In this document: positions 22,772 to 32,175 of the stretch, in pieces
How positions within the stretch are numbered: position 1 is the stretch's first letter
Layout: each line of letters starts with the position of its first letter
Assembly (NCBI GenBank): GCA_021324715.1
Contig: JAJPIN010000157.1
Span: 1-42,849, forward strand
Direction: 5' to 3'
Source of the DNA: Nitrososphaeria archaeon
GTDB taxonomy: Archaea; Thermoproteota; Nitrososphaeria; Nitrososphaerales; Nitrososphaeraceae
Length of the DNA stretch: 42,849 bases
Translations under genes and position numbers: made by a program
The notes under the pieces: generated by a model
Seen by the model: only the letters and a program-made list of their open reading frames with translations
What the model was told of the DNA's origin: nothing
The model's database searches: none

Positions 22772-24432
22772 TGTCCTATCAAAGCCATGTGGCAACTATT
22801 CCATTAGGTCAAGGTGGATTTACAGGAGAAGATAACCAAGATAATATCAATATTACAGACCTAATTTTAGCCAAAAATGTACGTTTTGATGGAAATGTGA
22901 TCCGAAAAGTTGGGGGACTCACTGCTTATGATGCAAATGCAGTCACAAATACACCAAATTGTCTTGCAGGAATTGATTATTGGCCAACAGTTACAGATCA
23001 AAAACAAGTAACTGTTTGGTCAGATGGGTCAGTTTATAAAGAAGTTTCAGGCGATCTTGACTCTGATCTATTAGTTAATTCACTTACCTTCACAGATCCA
23101 GTAACTCTTCTTTCTTGTGGTCAAGAGTATGTGGGAAACAATAGAAAACTACTTCTTTTTTCATTAGGTGTTACTCCCCAAATCCTAAATTCAAATGGAA
23201 CAACCATGGCTAATATGACAAATCTTAGTGTCGACTGGTCTGGTAGTAATATGCCTGCCGCAGCACTTTTTCATGACAACCGTGTTGTAGCCTGGGGAAA
23301 TAACAATAGCCCCCACACACTTTACTTTTCAGCCCTCGATGATCATACCAACTTTGCCTACACCGATCCAAATGATGCAACCTCGTATCCCTTACCTATA
23401 TTTGATATTACTCCAGGTGAAGCTCAATACATCAATGCTTGTCACTCATTAGGTACTACACGACTTTACGTTTTTAAATATCCCACAGGTATCTACTTTA
23501 TTGATACTGATCAGTTAACCTCGCTAATAGCACCCGTTACCACTGTTCGGCGAGATATCGGCGTTGCTGGCCCAAAAGCAATTTGCAAAGCGGGTGATCT
23601 TGGAACTGTTTTTATTGGTCATGATGGACACATCTACAGTCTAGACATGGTCAATGATCCAAATTCAGATTTAAGAAATGCGTGCTTCACTAAAACTAAA
23701 CGTCTTACTCGGTGGCTTAAAGAAAATATCAATTTTGCTCGTCTTAAATGGAGTCAATTGACTTATGATACAAATCGTGGCGAAGTTATTGCTACTTATT
23801 CTAAAAGTGGATCGACTTTAAATGATATAGCCCTTGTGTTTGATGTCAATGATCCAAGCAATATTAAAATTGCCTATGAAGATAGAGGTCAGTATCTTAA
23901 TGCTCTTTGGTTTGTTAAAGATACAACTACTACGTATTTTAATCTTTTTCAGTCCGGTGTGGGGGGCGTGGTCTACAAAGCTAATCAGTCAAATAGGGTG
24001 ATTGGAACTTCGACTGGCTATTCTGCTGAGTTTAAAATACCTTCGACTGATTTTCGGTGGCTTGCTAATCAACAGGCACAAATACAATCAACAGTTAATT
24101 TTGCTCAAGTAGATAAAAGAATCGATTTTATTGAGATGAGGATTCAGGCGTTAGGAAACTATGATTTAAGTCTTGATCTATATATTGATGATATCTATTA
24201 CAATACTTTCAATTTTAACCAGGGATCTGCTGGATCTGTTTTAGATGGTGCAGATACTTTGGATTCTACATTTGTTTTAGGATTTGATGGATTCTTAAGA
24301 CGAAGACTTAAAGTAGGGGGATTTGGAAGACGAATCAGTGCTACTTGTTACAATAGTGGAGCAAACCAAGATTTTGGAGCAGCTACCATGATAATTTATT
24401 TTGATACTTTAGGATCAGGAGGAGAGATTTAA
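22771..24432 (+). CDS. Tail tube/stabilisation protein (gp10- or gp12-like)
   Basis: Protein of 553 residues with a repetitive beta pattern fitting a propeller-like tail nozzle: DLILAKNVRFDGNVIRKVGG at 35, RVVAWGNNNSPHTLYFSAL near 173, GTVFIGHDGHIYSLD near 285. Position after the adaptor fits P22 gp10 or T7 gp12. Dispersed 9-mer copies 23310 (S-P-H-T) and 23957 (G-V-G-G) are both inside. Function is inferred from position and repeat layout. Confidence 0.55.
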   Translation: MSYQSHVATIPLGQGGFTGEDNQDNINITDLILAKNVRFDGNVIRKVGGLTAYDANAVTNTPNCLAGIDYWPTVTDQKQVTVWSDGSVYKEVSGDLDSDLLVNSLTFTDPVTLLSCGQEYVGNNRKLLLFSLGVTPQILNSNGTTMANMTNLSVDWSGSNMPAAALFHDNRVVAWGNNNSPHTLYFSALDDHTNFAYTDPNDATSYPLPIFDITPGEAQYINACHSLGTTRLYVFKYPTGIYFIDTDQLTSLIAPVTTVRRDIGVAGPKAICKAGDLGTVFIGHDGHIYSLDMVNDPNSDLRNACFTKTKRLTRWLKENINFARLKWSQLTYDTNRGEVIATYSKSGSTLNDIALVFDVNDPSNIKIAYEDRGQYLNALWFVKDTTTTYFNLFQSGVGGVVYKANQSNRVIGTSTGYSAEFKIPSTDFRWLANQQAQIQSTVNFAQVDKRIDFIEMRIQALGNYDLSLDLYIDDIYYNTFNFNQGSAGSVLDGADTLDSTFVLGFDGFLRRRLKVGGFGRRISATCYNSGANQDFGAATMIIYFDTLGSGGEI

Positions 24433-25490
24433 TGGCATTTCCTACACGAGCACATACATTTGTTTCGGGAGCTACACTTACTGCCTCCCAATTAAATACA
24501 GAATTTGATATAGCTATAAATGCTCTAGCAACGGGTACAAAAGATGCAAATGTGGTGGCACTTACTGCTACGTCACTTGCGGTTTCAACTACTACTGACT
24601 TTGTTGGTAACGTCAATGCTAATGCAAACGTTAATATAGGTGATGCTTCTTCAGATACCCTTAAAGTAAATGCTTCTTCTACTTTTAACAATGCAGTCAC
24701 GATCAATGCGGCAACAACTATAAATGCGGCTACCACAATCAATGCCGCAACTACTTTCAATGCTGCAATCACATTAAATGCTGCTGCAAATATTACTGGA
24801 AATGCAAACATCAGTGGTAATGTGAATGCTGCTGGAAATGTAATTGTTGGAGGTACATTAGGTGTTACTGGAATTGTCACACTTACTGCAAATATTGCTG
24901 GTTCACCTAATATTACTGGAACTCTAACTGCTGGTAATATTGCAACTGCTGGCACTTCTCAATCAACAGGAACGGGAACATTTGGAAACGTATCTACGGC
25001 AGGTTCTCTTACTATTGGTTCTATTGCAGCAACTTCAGCTAATATTGTTGCAGCAGCTAGAACCAGAGCAACAGGAACATCTGTAGGAACTGGTGGAGTA
25101 GCAATTAGTGCTACCTCTAGTGGAAGTATATCATCTGGTTCTTATACAGATGTTACAAATCTTACTGTTACTATTATAACGTCTGGCCGGCCAGTAAGAT
25201 TAGAATTAATTGGTAACTCCTCAGTTTCAACTATTGCGCAATCAGATACGGACTCTACTAGCGGTTCTAGAGTACAATTTTTAAGAGATGGAAGTTTAGT
25301 AGGTGCCGAACTTGAAATAGCCATGGCTGCAACAGGTGCTACGGCCACATCAATTAATATACCACCTGGTTGCATATCTTATATAGATACTCCTGCAGCA
25401 GGAACATATGTTTATAAAGTTCAAGCAAAAGTTGTAACTGCTTCTTCTATTTCATTTAATCAATGCAAACTTGTTGCTTATGAACTATAA
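24432..25490 (+). CDS. Tail fibre with Ala/Asn beta-helix repeats
   Basis: Protein of 352 residues. The middle (about 75-200) is a string of short repeats such as TTINAATTINAATTFNAA and NITGNANISGNVNAAGN, typical of a trimeric beta helix. A C-terminal beta-sandwich domain (220-352) would bind the receptor. The antisense frame is long but is a shadow of this composition. Confidence 0.7.
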   Translation: MAFPTRAHTFVSGATLTASQLNTEFDIAINALATGTKDANVVALTATSLAVSTTTDFVGNVNANANVNIGDASSDTLKVNASSTFNNAVTINAATTINAATTINAATTFNAAITLNAAANITGNANISGNVNAAGNVIVGGTLGVTGIVTLTANIAGSPNITGTLTAGNIATAGTSQSTGTGTFGNVSTAGSLTIGSIAATSANIVAAARTRATGTSVGTGGVAISATSSGSISSGSYTDVTNLTVTIITSGRPVRLELIGNSSVSTIAQSDTDSTSGSRVQFLRDGSLVGAELEIAMAATGATATSINIPPGCISYIDTPAAGTYVYKVQAKVVTASSISFNQCKLVAYEL

Positions 25491-25905
25491 TATTCGTAAA
25501 TACCAGTCATCTGATTATGAGATGATCTGCTCTTGGTGGAAAGCAAATAAAATGCCTTATCCAGCAAAGGATTTCCTACCGTCAACTACATATATCTTGT
25601 GTAATGATCTTGGACTTCCTTTAGTAAGTGTGGCACTCATAGTAACAAATACTTCTTATGTTGCTTGGTTAGAACTTCTTATTGCTAATCCAGAAGTCAC
25701 AAAAGAAGAAAGAAAAGATGCTTGTAAAACATTATTAACACATATGATTAACATTACAAAAGATTTGGGATATAAGAATCTTCTATGTCTTGCTCCAAAT
25801 AAAAAATTAGAGCATTTTTATAATGATTTAGGATTTAAAACAGAATTAAAAGACTCATCTATGTTAGTTATGCAACTTAACAAAGGAGATGTATGCCACC
25901 AGTAG
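25480..25905 (+). CDS. GNAT-family acetyltransferase
   Basis: About 141 residues. GNAT layout is visible: N-terminal IRKYQSSDYEMICSWW, strand SVALIVTNTSYVAWLELLIA, acetyl-CoA helix region (KDACKTLLTHMINITKD) and LEHFYNDLGFKTE, the classical 'F-Y-x-x-x-G-F' end motif. ATG 25480 overlaps the fibre stop; ATG 25471 is an alternative. It lies between the fibre and ejection proteins; a virion or host-protein target is possible but unknown. Confidence 0.65.
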   Translation: MNYNIRKYQSSDYEMICSWWKANKMPYPAKDFLPSTTYILCNDLGLPLVSVALIVTNTSYVAWLELLIANPEVTKEERKDACKTLLTHMINITKDLGYKNLLCLAPNKKLEHFYNDLGFKTELKDSSMLVMQLNKGDVCHQ

Positions 25906-27092
25906 CAGCAGTAGTCGGAGGAGCAGCGTCAGCAGCAGGAGCGATTGCCGGTGCCGTTGGCGGAGGTGGATCATCCTCATCTAGTGGTTATACCCTGCCT
26001 CCAGAACTTGCAATGCAGATGCTCAGCCAGTTTCAGAAATCTTTGCAAGGCACTCAACAGCAGATGCAACAGAATCAACAGATGATTGACATCTATAATC
26101 AAAGATCAAATATTATCAATCAGACTTTGCAGGGATCACTTCCCAATGATGTTGCTATGAAATCTCTTCAACAATCAACAACTCAACTTGCTCAGATGTT
26201 CGGTGGAAATACAATGCAAGCGATTCAGCAAGGGTTTATCGACAAAAATTCAGCAGAGGCCGCAGGACTTATTAAAGAACAAGCTGGCCAGATGCAAAAC
26301 TATGATCAAGGATTCTTAGATAACTTAAAAACTATGGAGTCCCAAGATTACGTAGATCCAGCATTAAAACATCAGCAAGAAGATCAAAGACGTCAACTAC
26401 AACAAGATCTTCAACGTCAAGGTGTTTCACCAGCAGGACAAATGGCAGCACTAAATCAATTTGATCGTAATGCAAGTGATCAACTATTTACGCGATCTCA
26501 AGATCTTAAAAATCAGACTTTCCAACAAGCTCAAATGGCAATAGGTGCAGCAGGATCAGCTTTTGGTCAATATGCTTCAGGAGTAAGTGGTGCTGCGCAA
26601 CTTAATCTACAAGGTCAACAGCAACAGTTTAATCAGGCTCAACAAGGTTATCAAAATATTACTGGTGCTCTTAGCAATGCTCAACAGGGATATGCAGGAC
26701 TTTCGACTCTTCAAGGTAATCAGTTTAATATGGGTCAAACATCACTTCAAGCATCTCGTCAGCTTAATGCAGACACTCAAAATGCTTTCAACCAAATTGG
26801 CCAGTATAAATTTAATAATGATGTCAATCGTTCTCTTGAGATGGGTTTGCTCGGCAATCAAACGGTATATCAACAAACTGGATACAACTCTGGTGGTGGT
26901 ATTGGCGGATTAGGAACAGCAGAAGCAGCCTATCAATCTAATCAATCACAAAAAGGCGCACAAACCTTTATAAATCAATTTGGACAGAATAATCCTTATA
27001 GTTCTTATGTTCAAGGTGGTATCGATCGATATAATAACACATCCAGCACCCCAGCAAGTAGTTCTAATGCACCTTATAGGAGGTTTGTCTAA
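25893..27092 (+). CDS. Glutamine-rich internal virion protein
   Basis: Protein of 399 residues. N-terminal small-residue hydrophobic stretch (VAAVVGGAASAAGAIAGAVG), then long Gln/Asn-rich helices with many QQ blocks. This is the pattern of ejected core proteins such as podovirus internal virion protein A. AAAGGAG precedes the ATG. Likely helps form the DNA-ejection channel. Confidence 0.6.
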   Translation: MPPVAAVVGGAASAAGAIAGAVGGGGSSSSSGYTLPPELAMQMLSQFQKSLQGTQQQMQQNQQMIDIYNQRSNIINQTLQGSLPNDVAMKSLQQSTTQLAQMFGGNTMQAIQQGFIDKNSAEAAGLIKEQAGQMQNYDQGFLDNLKTMESQDYVDPALKHQQEDQRRQLQQDLQRQGVSPAGQMAALNQFDRNASDQLFTRSQDLKNQTFQQAQMAIGAAGSAFGQYASGVSGAAQLNLQGQQQQFNQAQQGYQNITGALSNAQQGYAGLSTLQGNQFNMGQTSLQASRQLNADTQNAFNQIGQYKFNNDVNRSLEMGLLGNQTVYQQTGYNSGGGIGGLGTAEAAYQSNQSQKGAQTFINQFGQNNPYSSYVQGGIDRYNNTSSTPASSSNAPYRRFV

Positions 27093-28348
27093 TGGCTTAC
27101 GAAACAGAAACAACGCAATCTTTAGGCAATCGTATTGGAAGTGCTCTTAAAGGTGTTGGTGAGGCAGTTAAAGGTAGTATAGACCTAAATGAAACTCTAA
27201 AACACAATGAACTTGCTCGTCAAATGGCTCAGCAACAACTAGACCAATCTCACATAGATTTTCAAAATCAAAAAGCTCAAATGAATGATGCTGCACAAAA
27301 TCAGCAGGCAAATACTCAATTTAATGTATTTAAAGCAGCCTTAGGAAAAGATGAAAAAGGAAATTGGATATTAGATAATAATAAAATCAAAGCTGCTTCT
27401 GGTGCTTTATTTCCTCAATATGACACATGGAGTCAGGTTACTGGAAAGAAATCTAATCCAGATCAATTTATTAATGATAATGTTAACTTTGCTAATGCAG
27501 TAGGACCAGATAATTTAGGTGTTTTATCTACTGCTCATGATGATTTATCTGATTTCTCTAAAGATCCTTCTGCACATAAAGTAATTCAAAGTCGTGCTCA
27601 ATCAGCTCTTAATTCAGTAAGACTTATTGATCCTACAAAAGCAGATCTATTAGAAAAAAGTTTTCAAGATGCTAATGCCACATATCAAAAAGCACAACTT
27701 GCAATGCATTTGGTTCAGCAACGCACTGAAGGAAAAGTGGGACAATCCGACGAGAAACGCTTTAATGACGTCGTCGATACTCTCCAGGGGCGTAAGCGTG
27801 TGGGGGCTGGGGCACCTTTTCAGATGGCTCAACAAAGACTCGCACTTGCTGGCGCAGGAGAAAATTGGCTCAATGCTATGAGATCCGGCAAAGTTGTTGC
27901 CAATAAAGCAGCAATACTGCAATTAAAGTCAAACATTGATCAGATGGTCTCTGGTGGTTCTGGTCGATCTGCTGAGATGGTAAAAATGCTCCTTGAGAAA
28001 ACAGGAAAAAGTAACTTAGCTGATGCTCTTCAGTTTGCTTCAAGTAAGCCACAATCTGCTACTACAAAAGAATTTCTTGATCAATATCAAAATGAACTTG
28101 ACGTAGAGAAATCTGCTTGGACTCAAAAAAGAGATGATTACTTAAATGCAGCCACTTCAGATCTTCAAGATGTTCTCGCTAAAGATCCATCAAAACAACG
28201 TCGTTTAGAAGGTATCTTAAAAGGTATTGCTCCCGGATTTAAAATCCAAGGAAGTGCCTCTTCTGGTCCTCAGCCAGGTGATGTTGAGGATGGTTTCAAA
28301 TTTATCGGAGGCGATCCTTCTGACCCTAAAGCTTGGATTCCACAATAA
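27092..28348 (+). CDS. Internal virion/ejection protein, 418 aa
   Basis: Helical, Gln/Ala/Lys-rich protein (LARQMAQQQLDQSHIDFQNQ) between two ejection-type genes. Around 27740-27830 the DNA is more G+C-rich and includes dispersed 9-mer copy 27798 (R-V-G-A). No enzyme motif seen. Confidence 0.55.
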   Translation: MAYETETTQSLGNRIGSALKGVGEAVKGSIDLNETLKHNELARQMAQQQLDQSHIDFQNQKAQMNDAAQNQQANTQFNVFKAALGKDEKGNWILDNNKIKAASGALFPQYDTWSQVTGKKSNPDQFINDNVNFANAVGPDNLGVLSTAHDDLSDFSKDPSAHKVIQSRAQSALNSVRLIDPTKADLLEKSFQDANATYQKAQLAMHLVQQRTEGKVGQSDEKRFNDVVDTLQGRKRVGAGAPFQMAQQRLALAGAGENWLNAMRSGKVVANKAAILQLKSNIDQMVSGGSGRSAEMVKMLLEKTGKSNLADALQFASSKPQSATTKEFLDQYQNELDVEKSAWTQKRDDYLNAATSDLQDVLAKDPSKQRRLEGILKGIAPGFKIQGSASSGPQPGDVEDGFKFIGGDPSDPKAWIPQ

Positions 28349-29802
28349 TGCCTGGCCCATGGGAAAAGTATGCAGCCCAACCGAATCAACCTTCTGTAGC
28401 TGCTTCTAAAGGTCCCTGGTCTAAGTATTCCTCATCTGCGGAATCACAAGCCCCCACATCCCAGAGCCAAGGACTGGCGGAACGAGCTGCGGTTGATACG
28501 TCTGGGGCATCCAAATTCTATCCCGACACAAATATAAGTAAGCCAGAGATGGCTGCCACTCAAGTCGTTTCTGGTATTACTGGAATGAATGCTAGTGAAG
28601 CAGCCTCGCAAGGTCTTAAAGATGCTCTAAAAGAACACGCCATATCTTATGCTGAATTTACCAAGATGAAGCAAGATATGTTAAAAGAAAATCAAAGTGG
28701 CAATTCTTATTCTCAGCAACTAGAAACAGTAAAAGCAGAAAATCCCACACTTTCAGCAGCCAGTGATTTAACTGGTCAAGCAATTAATGTCGCCGGCACC
28801 CAACCTGCATTTGATGAACTTGTTCCGATGGCACTTAAGGCAGGAGGAGAAGCTCTTAAAAATACTTCCCAATGGCTTGGTACAAAAGCAATCGGTTTGT
28901 CTGAAAAAGCAATGACCAAAATTGGGGGTGTTCAAGGTGCTCAAAAACTTGGTCAAGTAATGGATGAGTATGGGCTAACTGAACTTCCACGTACTATGCG
29001 TAAATTGGGTGAAAAGCTATCAGAAGCAGTCAATGTAGCAGGAAGTAAGTTAGGATTGGGATATAAAGAAATCGATAAATCACTTAATACTGCCCAGACA
29101 GGTGATAATGTTATTAATAGCACTTTTGATGATTGGATGAAAACATATAAAGAAACAACTGGAATTGAGCCTGGAAAGAATCTTCAAACTAGTATGCGAA
29201 ATACTTTAGAAGATCGATTTGATCCAAAAAAATTATACACTCATCAAGATATTGCTAACATTGCTACAGATATTCAAAAGAAAGCGTGGGATAAAGCTTC
29301 TTTAGATGCAACAAAAACAGACGTTCAAGCTGGTTTTGCTCTTCGTCGTAATAATATATCTCTTGCTGAGCAATCTGGTGCTTCTCCTGAGCTTTTAGAT
29401 CAAGTAAAAGAAGCATCCAGTGCATACAATAAACTTAAAACTGCCAAAGATGCTATTGATGCTAAGTTATCAAAGAATCCATCTAAATTAAGTGCAGTTT
29501 TAAGTGGTGCACAACATATCGGAGCAGCTGCTTTAGGAAAACCCGTGCTTGCGGCAGATATTGCATATACTGCGGCTAACTCTGCTGTGGGTAAAACATC
29601 TGCTGCGGCAGTAACAAAATTAGGATCTAAGCTTTTAGGTGCTGCGGCTGATATGGGTAAGTTTGGTAGAGTAATGCTCAATGTGGCAGCACAACGAGGA
29701 TATCAGGGACTAGTTGAGTGGCATTTACAGCAATTGGATAATAATCCAGATTATGCAAAAGCATATGAAGATGCTAATGATCAGACCAGTTCTCAAAAAT
29801 AA
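28348..29802 (+). CDS. Internal virion/ejection protein, 484 aa
   Basis: The N-terminus has two copies of a G-P-W-x-K-Y motif (GPWEKYA at 3-9 and GPWSKYS near 25), common at the start of large phage ejection proteins. Then a helical body and Ala-rich membrane-like stretches near 400-455 (ALGKPVLAADIAYTAANSAV), which could insert into the host membrane. The ATG overlaps the previous stop. No lysozyme motif was seen. Confidence 0.6.
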   Translation: MPGPWEKYAAQPNQPSVAASKGPWSKYSSSAESQAPTSQSQGLAERAAVDTSGASKFYPDTNISKPEMAATQVVSGITGMNASEAASQGLKDALKEHAISYAEFTKMKQDMLKENQSGNSYSQQLETVKAENPTLSAASDLTGQAINVAGTQPAFDELVPMALKAGGEALKNTSQWLGTKAIGLSEKAMTKIGGVQGAQKLGQVMDEYGLTELPRTMRKLGEKLSEAVNVAGSKLGLGYKEIDKSLNTAQTGDNVINSTFDDWMKTYKETTGIEPGKNLQTSMRNTLEDRFDPKKLYTHQDIANIATDIQKKAWDKASLDATKTDVQAGFALRRNNISLAEQSGASPELLDQVKEASSAYNKLKTAKDAIDAKLSKNPSKLSAVLSGAQHIGAAALGKPVLAADIAYTAANSAVGKTSAAAVTKLGSKLLGAAADMGKFGRVMLNVAAQRGYQGLVEWHLQQLDNNPDYAKAYEDANDQTSSQK

Positions 29803-29804
29803 CC

Positions 29805-29885
29805 ATGAAGACTGCGTACAAGATTGCTACTGTAGTTATGGTAAATGTCATACCTAAACAATATCACAAGGACTTACTGGTGTAA
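29805..29885 (+). CDS. Possible 26-aa peptide
   Basis: MKTAYKIATVVMVNVIPKQY and a short tail fill the gap before the holin-like gene. No Shine-Dalgarno; doubtful. Confidence 0.25.
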   Translation: MKTAYKIATVVMVNVIPKQYHKDLLV

Positions 29886-29893
29886 AGGACTTT

Positions 29894-30181
29894 ATGAATG
29901 ATGATCACGACAGAGATTACTTTCTAATCCAATCTATCAATGAAATCAAGCAGATGCAGCGAGATATGAATAGAAATATGGAAAAATTAGTTAACACATT
30001 TAGCGCACATACTCTTGAAGATGCTCAAAACCTAGGCAACATCAAGGTAGCCATATCTAAGCTAGAAGAAAAGAATAAAGTTATCACAACTAGCGCCAGT
30101 CTTGTATGGAGTGGTATTGTGAGTGCCGCAGTAGCCTTAGGTTCTGCCGCGGTTAGTTACTTTCTTAAAAAGCCAAGTTAA
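29894..30181 (+). CDS. XhlA-like membrane protein, possible holin
   Basis: Protein of 95 residues: a charged helical N-terminal part (INEIKQMQRDMNRNMEKLV) and a C-terminal membrane segment (ASLVWSGIVSAAVALGSAAV) with a Lys-rich end. This is the order found in XhlA-type haemolysins and some holins. It begins the lysis cassette. Confidence 0.55.
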   Translation: MNDDHDRDYFLIQSINEIKQMQRDMNRNMEKLVNTFSAHTLEDAQNLGNIKVAISKLEEKNKVITTSASLVWSGIVSAAVALGSAAVSYFLKKPS

Positions 30182-30210
30182 TTGGTGTTTTAAGAAAAAT
30201 GTGTTAAAAT
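30182..30210 (+). promoter_or_regulatory. Sigma70 promoter of the lysis genes
   Basis: TTGGTG (30182-30187), 17 bp, TAAAAT (30205-30210) with TGT before it. Unlike the leaderless group it gives a leader of about 20 nt with GAGGT before the ATG. Confidence 0.55.
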
Positions 30211-30235
30211 AAAGGTTTATAGTGAGGTACTTAGA

Positions 30236-30937
30236 ATGAATTTAAGATGTGTGTTGTGTTCGATTCTCGCTTCCATTGTAGTTGCAATGCTTATTTTTGG
30301 GGACGCATATTCTATGCCATTAAGACCGCTTCCACTAAAGATTATTCCTGAAATAGATCTAACAGTTAATGCTGATAGAATTGTCAATGTCAGAGGGCCA
30401 ATAACTCCGATGGCATCTCAGGATTTTGCTCAAGATATGGCAGAAAAAGACAACGGTAAAGATACTATTTATGTAGTTGTTAACTCTCCTGGCGGAGGTA
30501 TTTTACCAGGTCTAGAGATGATTAAACGCCTTGAGGTTACAAAATCACCAGTCGTTTGTGTTGTAGATGGCCTTGCTGCTTCTATGGCTGCCTTATTCAT
30601 TGCATCATGCCCTGTGCTAGTCGCACACAAGTACTCTATTATCATGTTCCATGAGTACTCTACTATGATTCAGGGATCTAGAAAAGATCTTAGATCTCAG
30701 ATGCAACTTGCTGAAGCTGTCTGGAATGCAATATGCCGTGATACATCTAAGAAGATGGGTATGACTGAAGCTGAATTTAGACGACGCAGTGCTGAAGATT
30801 GGTGGATGAATGGCTATGATGCCACCCAAATAGGATTCAGTAGAGCAGTTTTGAACAGATTTATTGTTAAAAATGAGTCAGAAAACCTATTTAAACAACT
30901 TACTAAGTTTTTTACACCTGAGAAAGAAGTAGAATAG
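30236..30937 (+). CDS. ClpP-like serine protease with signal anchor
   Basis: Protein of 233 residues. Residues 7-24 are hydrophobic (LCSILASIVVAMLIFGDA), indicating export or anchoring. The ClpP/SppA fold follows: NSPGGGI (83-89), GLAASMAAL with catalytic Ser116, and MFHEY with His139, matching the ClpP Ser and His order. In other phages such proteases mature the capsid and lie near the portal. Here it is in the lysis block with an export signal, so an envelope or SppA-like role is possible. Substrate unknown. Confidence 0.7.
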   Translation: MNLRCVLCSILASIVVAMLIFGDAYSMPLRPLPLKIIPEIDLTVNADRIVNVRGPITPMASQDFAQDMAEKDNGKDTIYVVVNSPGGGILPGLEMIKRLEVTKSPVVCVVDGLAASMAALFIASCPVLVAHKYSIIMFHEYSTMIQGSRKDLRSQMQLAEAVWNAICRDTSKKMGMTEAEFRRRSAEDWWMNGYDATQIGFSRAVLNRFIVKNESENLFKQLTKFFTPEKEVE

Positions 30938-31341
30938 TGTCTTATAAAGCCTTAGCCATTTCGTTATTTATCGCACTTATTGTTGGCTTTGGCATCGGCT
31001 ATACTTTCGTTCCTACAAAAATACTTACAAAAACAGTGGTTGTAGAAAATACTGTAGAGCACAAAAATACAACCACAACTACTACAAAAAAACCAGACGG
31101 TACAGAAACAACGGTAGTAGTTGATAAAGGTACTGTAGAGACAGATAAAAGCACCTCCAAATTAAAAGAAACAGATCGTGGGAATCTTAACTGGATGGTA
31201 TCAGGCTTTTACACCCGAAACTTAGATAGTCAAAGTGAGATCCTAATCTCAATTAACCGACGAGTTTTTGGTGAGGTTTACGTGGGTATTATTGGATCAA
31301 ATAAGGGGTTTGGCGGAGTTGGGTTAAGCTTACGCTTCTAA
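30937..31341 (+). CDS. Spanin-like membrane protein, 134 aa
   Basis: GTG start overlaps the ClpP-like stop (TAGTG). N-terminal membrane helix (LAISLFIALIVGFGIGYTF), a Thr-rich linker (TTTTTTKKPDGTETTVVVD), then a beta-rich end terminating in L-R-F. Such anchor-plus-beta proteins sit in phage lysis cassettes and may span the periplasm. A classic two-gene spanin was not seen. Confidence 0.45.
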   Translation: MSYKALAISLFIALIVGFGIGYTFVPTKILTKTVVVENTVEHKNTTTTTTKKPDGTETTVVVDKGTVETDKSTSKLKETDRGNLNWMVSGFYTRNLDSQSEILISINRRVFGEVYVGIIGSNKGFGGVGLSLRF

Positions 31342-31342
31342 C

Positions 31343-31843
31343 GTGTTTCATATTTGGCCTTGTCCTGATTGTAAAGTCCTCATAAATAACATCACATCGA
31401 AATGTAGTTGCGGGTATATAAAAGTGGTTGAACTAATAACTCTAGACAAATATTTAGGTCTCGTGCCCCCACACGATCCCACACTATTGAGCAATGCTAA
31501 AGATCTCCTCTTAAAAGTAAACTCCCTATTACAAGAGATAGGAATAACTGACGTAGTAATGACCTCTGGTTATCGCTCCCCCGAATATAATACAGCCATT
31601 GGCGGGGCAGCAAATAGTAAGCACACCACATGCCAGGCAGTAGATTTAAGCGATAATGACCGAATTATAGGCATGCGGCTTTATACCTTTCAAGATGGGC
31701 TCATCTCTAGAGGTCTTTATTGCGAGGATTTGGATTATTGTATTAAAAAGAATGGATCTAAGTGGGTGCATATTCAGTCTGTAGCACCTAAATCGGGGAA
31801 TCGCTTTTTCATTCCCTACGCAGGTCCGCCAATACGGAAATAA
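31343..31843 (+). CDS. M15-family peptidoglycan endopeptidase (endolysin)
   Basis: Protein of 166 residues from a GTG start. An N-terminal zinc knuckle pair (CPDC at 7-10, CSC at 21-23) is fused to an M15 DD/LD-peptidase domain. SGYRSPEYN leads to the metal site SKHTTCQAVD (His94, Asp101), and the third ligand is WVHIQ (His143). It would cleave peptide crosslinks. Dispersed 9-mer copy 31466 encodes P-P-H. The zinc-ribbon fusion is uncommon. Confidence 0.75.
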   Translation: MFHIWPCPDCKVLINNITSKCSCGYIKVVELITLDKYLGLVPPHDPTLLSNAKDLLLKVNSLLQEIGITDVVMTSGYRSPEYNTAIGGAANSKHTTCQAVDLSDNDRIIGMRLYTFQDGLISRGLYCEDLDYCIKKNGSKWVHIQSVAPKSGNRFFIPYAGPPIRK

Positions 31844-31956
31844 AAAACCCCCCGAAACTTACCTGCGTGTGGGGGCTGTGACTACCAGGGGTCTCGAGGG
31901 GCTGACTGTGTAATCCTAATATAGCACCACTAACTTTAGTTGTCAAGTAAGGACTT
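31844..31956 (+). other. G-rich intergenic segment after endolysin
   Basis: Contains CCCCCC at 31849-31854 that can pair with GGGGG of dispersed 9-mer copy 31867-31875, then several G-runs. A weak promoter-like pair TCGAGG (31894-31899) and TAATAT (31917-31922) is spaced 17 bp. No U-tract terminator. A possible regulatory or structural element. Confidence 0.35.
31867..31875 (+). repeat. Dispersed 9-mer copy in lysis/tail gap
   Basis: GTGTGGGGG followed by CT, in non-coding DNA about 25 bp after the endolysin stop. Inverted partner at 31466, 401 bp away. Confidence 0.8.
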
Positions 31957-32175
31957 ATGGACATAATAACTATACTTTATATGGGACTTCCTTTAGCACT
32001 TTTAATAATCTATGTATTATTAAATCAGTTCAGTTCTAAGACTAAAACCAAAGCTGATGATGTTGCTAAAGAGATCGTGGGAGAGCTTTTAGAAGGTTTA
32101 GGCAAAGAAGTTCCTCAGCCACTTGATCCTCTACAGGTTGAACGCGATAAAGCTAAAGAAGATCAGAAAAAATAA
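31957..32175 (+). CDS. Small membrane protein, 72 aa
   Basis: One N-terminal membrane segment (IITILYMGLPLALLIIYVLL), then a highly charged tail (KTKADDVAKEIVGELLEGLG). AAGGA precedes the ATG. Could be a holin or antiholin companion of the lysis genes. It ends at the base next to the converging gene's stop. Confidence 0.5.
   Translation: MDIITILYMGLPLALLIIYVLLNQFSSKTKTKADDVAKEIVGELLEGLGKEVPQPLDPLQVERDKAKEDQKK

Noticed and set aside
24383-24955. Long antisense reading frame (190 aa) over the tail fibre gene
   Set aside because: It is Val/Ala/Pro repeat composition complementary to the Asn/Ala/Thr repeats of the fibre, with no ribosome site.
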